DNA of 64,000 nucleotides from Ooceraea biroi (Eukaryota > Arthropoda > Insecta > Hymenoptera > Formicidae): the NCBI RefSeq assembly GCF_003672135.1, contig NC_039511.1, positions 7,218,464 to 7,282,463 on the forward strand, in the 5' to 3' direction. This document shows, one piece after another, positions 62,808 through 64,000 of the stretch. Positions within the stretch are counted from its first letter, which is position 1, and every line of letters begins with the position of its first letter. A program made the position numbers and the translations under genes. The notes under the pieces are model-generated. The model did no database searches, had not been told where the DNA came from, and saw only the letters and a list, made by a program, of their open reading frames with translations.

Positions 62808-64000
62808 AAATCAATCAGAAAGACTTAGAAAGTATTCGTGCTAAAAACCGTCACCGATATCAGAAGGATTTAGAAGAAACTAATCGTGCGAAAAAACGTC
62901 ATCGATACGAACAGAATATAGAAAATAATCGTGCAAAAAAACGTCATCAATACGAACAGAATATAGAAAATAATAGTGCAAAAAAACGTCATCGATACGA
63001 ACAGAATATAGAAAGTAATCGTGCAAAAAAACGAATATGTTACTTAATAAATGTTGAGCACGAACGAGATAAGCAAAAAAGAGTGAACTGTGATCGTAAG
63101 TGGCTTTATAATAAGCGATATTATCAGAAAAGAAGGTCTAATTCGATACTTGAAAAGAAAAATCATATTACCAAATATATTTCTAAGACATATGTCAAAA
63201 TTCGATCGAGAAATTCTATAAAACTTCGGGATTCTCCAGAAGTATTCGTTAAAAATATTTTACACAAGCTCAATATTACAGATTGCAGCAAAGGCTATAT
63301 TGAAAAACGATTAGAAGCTGAAAAAGTCATACGCTGGTGTATGACTGTAAGAGACAGCTATATTCGTAATATGCATAAAATGTTAACTCTGCTTAAAAAC
63401 AAATCAGAAACATGTTTGACTGTTCTTGCAGAATGTTCTACAGTTGATGATAAATTACGTGCGCTGTGTGGCATATCTAGACATACAGCTTCGTCCGAAA
63501 ATTATTTTGTTGATTCTGCTTATCACGATATAATTTCATCTGAAGTCAATATAACAGAACCTTTAATAATAAATATGAAAGGACAGACTGAAAATGTATT
63601 ACCCTTGATGGAAGCACGAGCAAAAAAATCATGGTTGTGCAGTTCTCTGTGTAAAATTAATCCGCTTCTAATTTACCGATATCAAAAACTTCTAGAAGCT
63701 ATACATACATGTACTTTAAAGAACGTATCAAAACTCATGCAAAATATTCATGTATGTACTGTGAAAACTTCAAATGATAAATTGGGCCATACGCATAGCT
63801 GTTATATTGATTTAAATCTTTGTAAAGCGATGTCTGTTCCACTGCAATTATTATCTCCTCATTTCCCCAAAGTAAGAAATATTAAACGTTTTATATATCA
63901 ACTAAAGGGTTTTTATCAAAAAATGTTGTATTTGGAAGAAGCATTGTATTCTGCTGATTTGAATATATTAAATGAAATTGTAACTTCAGCACAAGAAAAA
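62789..64000 (+). CDS. Long ORF continuing the Ulp1 protein by a -1 frame change, open at the window end
   Basis: Frame 2 is open from just after TGA 62786 to the last base, about 404 codons. It first encodes four or five 15-residue repeats (RAKKRHRYEQNIENN, 45 nt each, 62830-63035), then a Lys/Arg-rich part (RKWLYNKRYYQKRR) and a Cys-containing region (RWCMTVRDSYIRNM; SWLCSSLCKINP; HVCTVKTSNDKLGHTHSC). The same repeat begins in the Ulp1 frame, so the two frames were or are one protein. The switch lies at or after an A7 run at 62788-62794. No ATG opens it near its start. I do not recognise a domain; upstream Helitron-type proteins are a possibility. Confidence 0.6.

Noticed and set aside
1..64000. 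Bacterial or plasmid origin
   Set aside because: Spliceosomal introns, poly(A) signals and animal-type transposons throughout; no operons or prokaryotic genes.

Overview
This is eukaryotic, intron-bearing, AT-rich nuclear DNA, most likely from an insect. The mix of Harbinger, mariner, Tc1-like, pogo, Penelope-like, Helitron-like and Polinton-type sequences, plus decayed pieces of metazoan GART and SHQ1 genes, suggests a hymenopteran such as an ant; that last step is inference. No rRNA, tRNA gene, CRISPR array or intact ordinary host gene was found. The window is a transposon graveyard with several rounds of nesting, and in several places a second copy of the invaded sequence supplies the empty site.

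0-8 kb: a Helitron-like repeat (R1) is split by a TTAA-target element that itself holds a solo LTR, and by a Tc1-like element with an intron in its transposase. Next comes a broken pogo/Tigger-type transposase gene interrupted by a fold-back minisatellite element with an 11-bp target duplication, then a reversed Ty3/gypsy integrase remnant. 8-17.3 kb: a GC-rich block with a decayed protein-primed family B DNA polymerase of Polinton/adintovirus type, split by a 2-kb insertion and carrying a probable 62-nt intron, plus three unrecognised ORFs. 17.4-20 kb and 48-50.6 kb: two oppositely oriented copies of a Helitron-like gene joining a PIF1 helicase to a ubiquitin-specific protease, each followed by the same palindromic 3' module. 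20-26 kb: a proviral LTR with a tRNA-Pro type primer site, a second fold-back minisatellite and a Penelope-like element broken by two insertions.

26-37 kb: two GA/CT-centred fold-back units carrying copies of a small two-intron gene (one intact), a nested element with an unfamiliar CxxC ORF, a recent 582-bp tandem duplication, and new-looking terminal-inverted-repeat elements. 38-48 kb: a receptor-like exon, a GART remnant with introns, an apparently intact D-D-41-D transposon with about 270-bp inverted repeats, a Harbinger element whose spliced transposase is open throughout, and an SHQ1 remnant. 50.6-61.8 kb: two more R1 copies, a divergent pair of small spliced genes (one with a mariner in its first intron), a Tc1 element with about 930-bp inverted repeats and one nonsense codon, a satellite-like array and a second Penelope fragment. 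61.8-64 kb: a 24-bp minisatellite, a Ulp1/SENP-type protease ORF and a long ORF reached by a one-base frame change, open at the window edge.

The most interesting thread is the linkage of DNA-mobility enzymes with ubiquitin or SUMO proteases: PIF1 fused to USP in two copies, and the Ulp1 ORF at the edge, which may be the upstream part of a similar element. That last link is inference.
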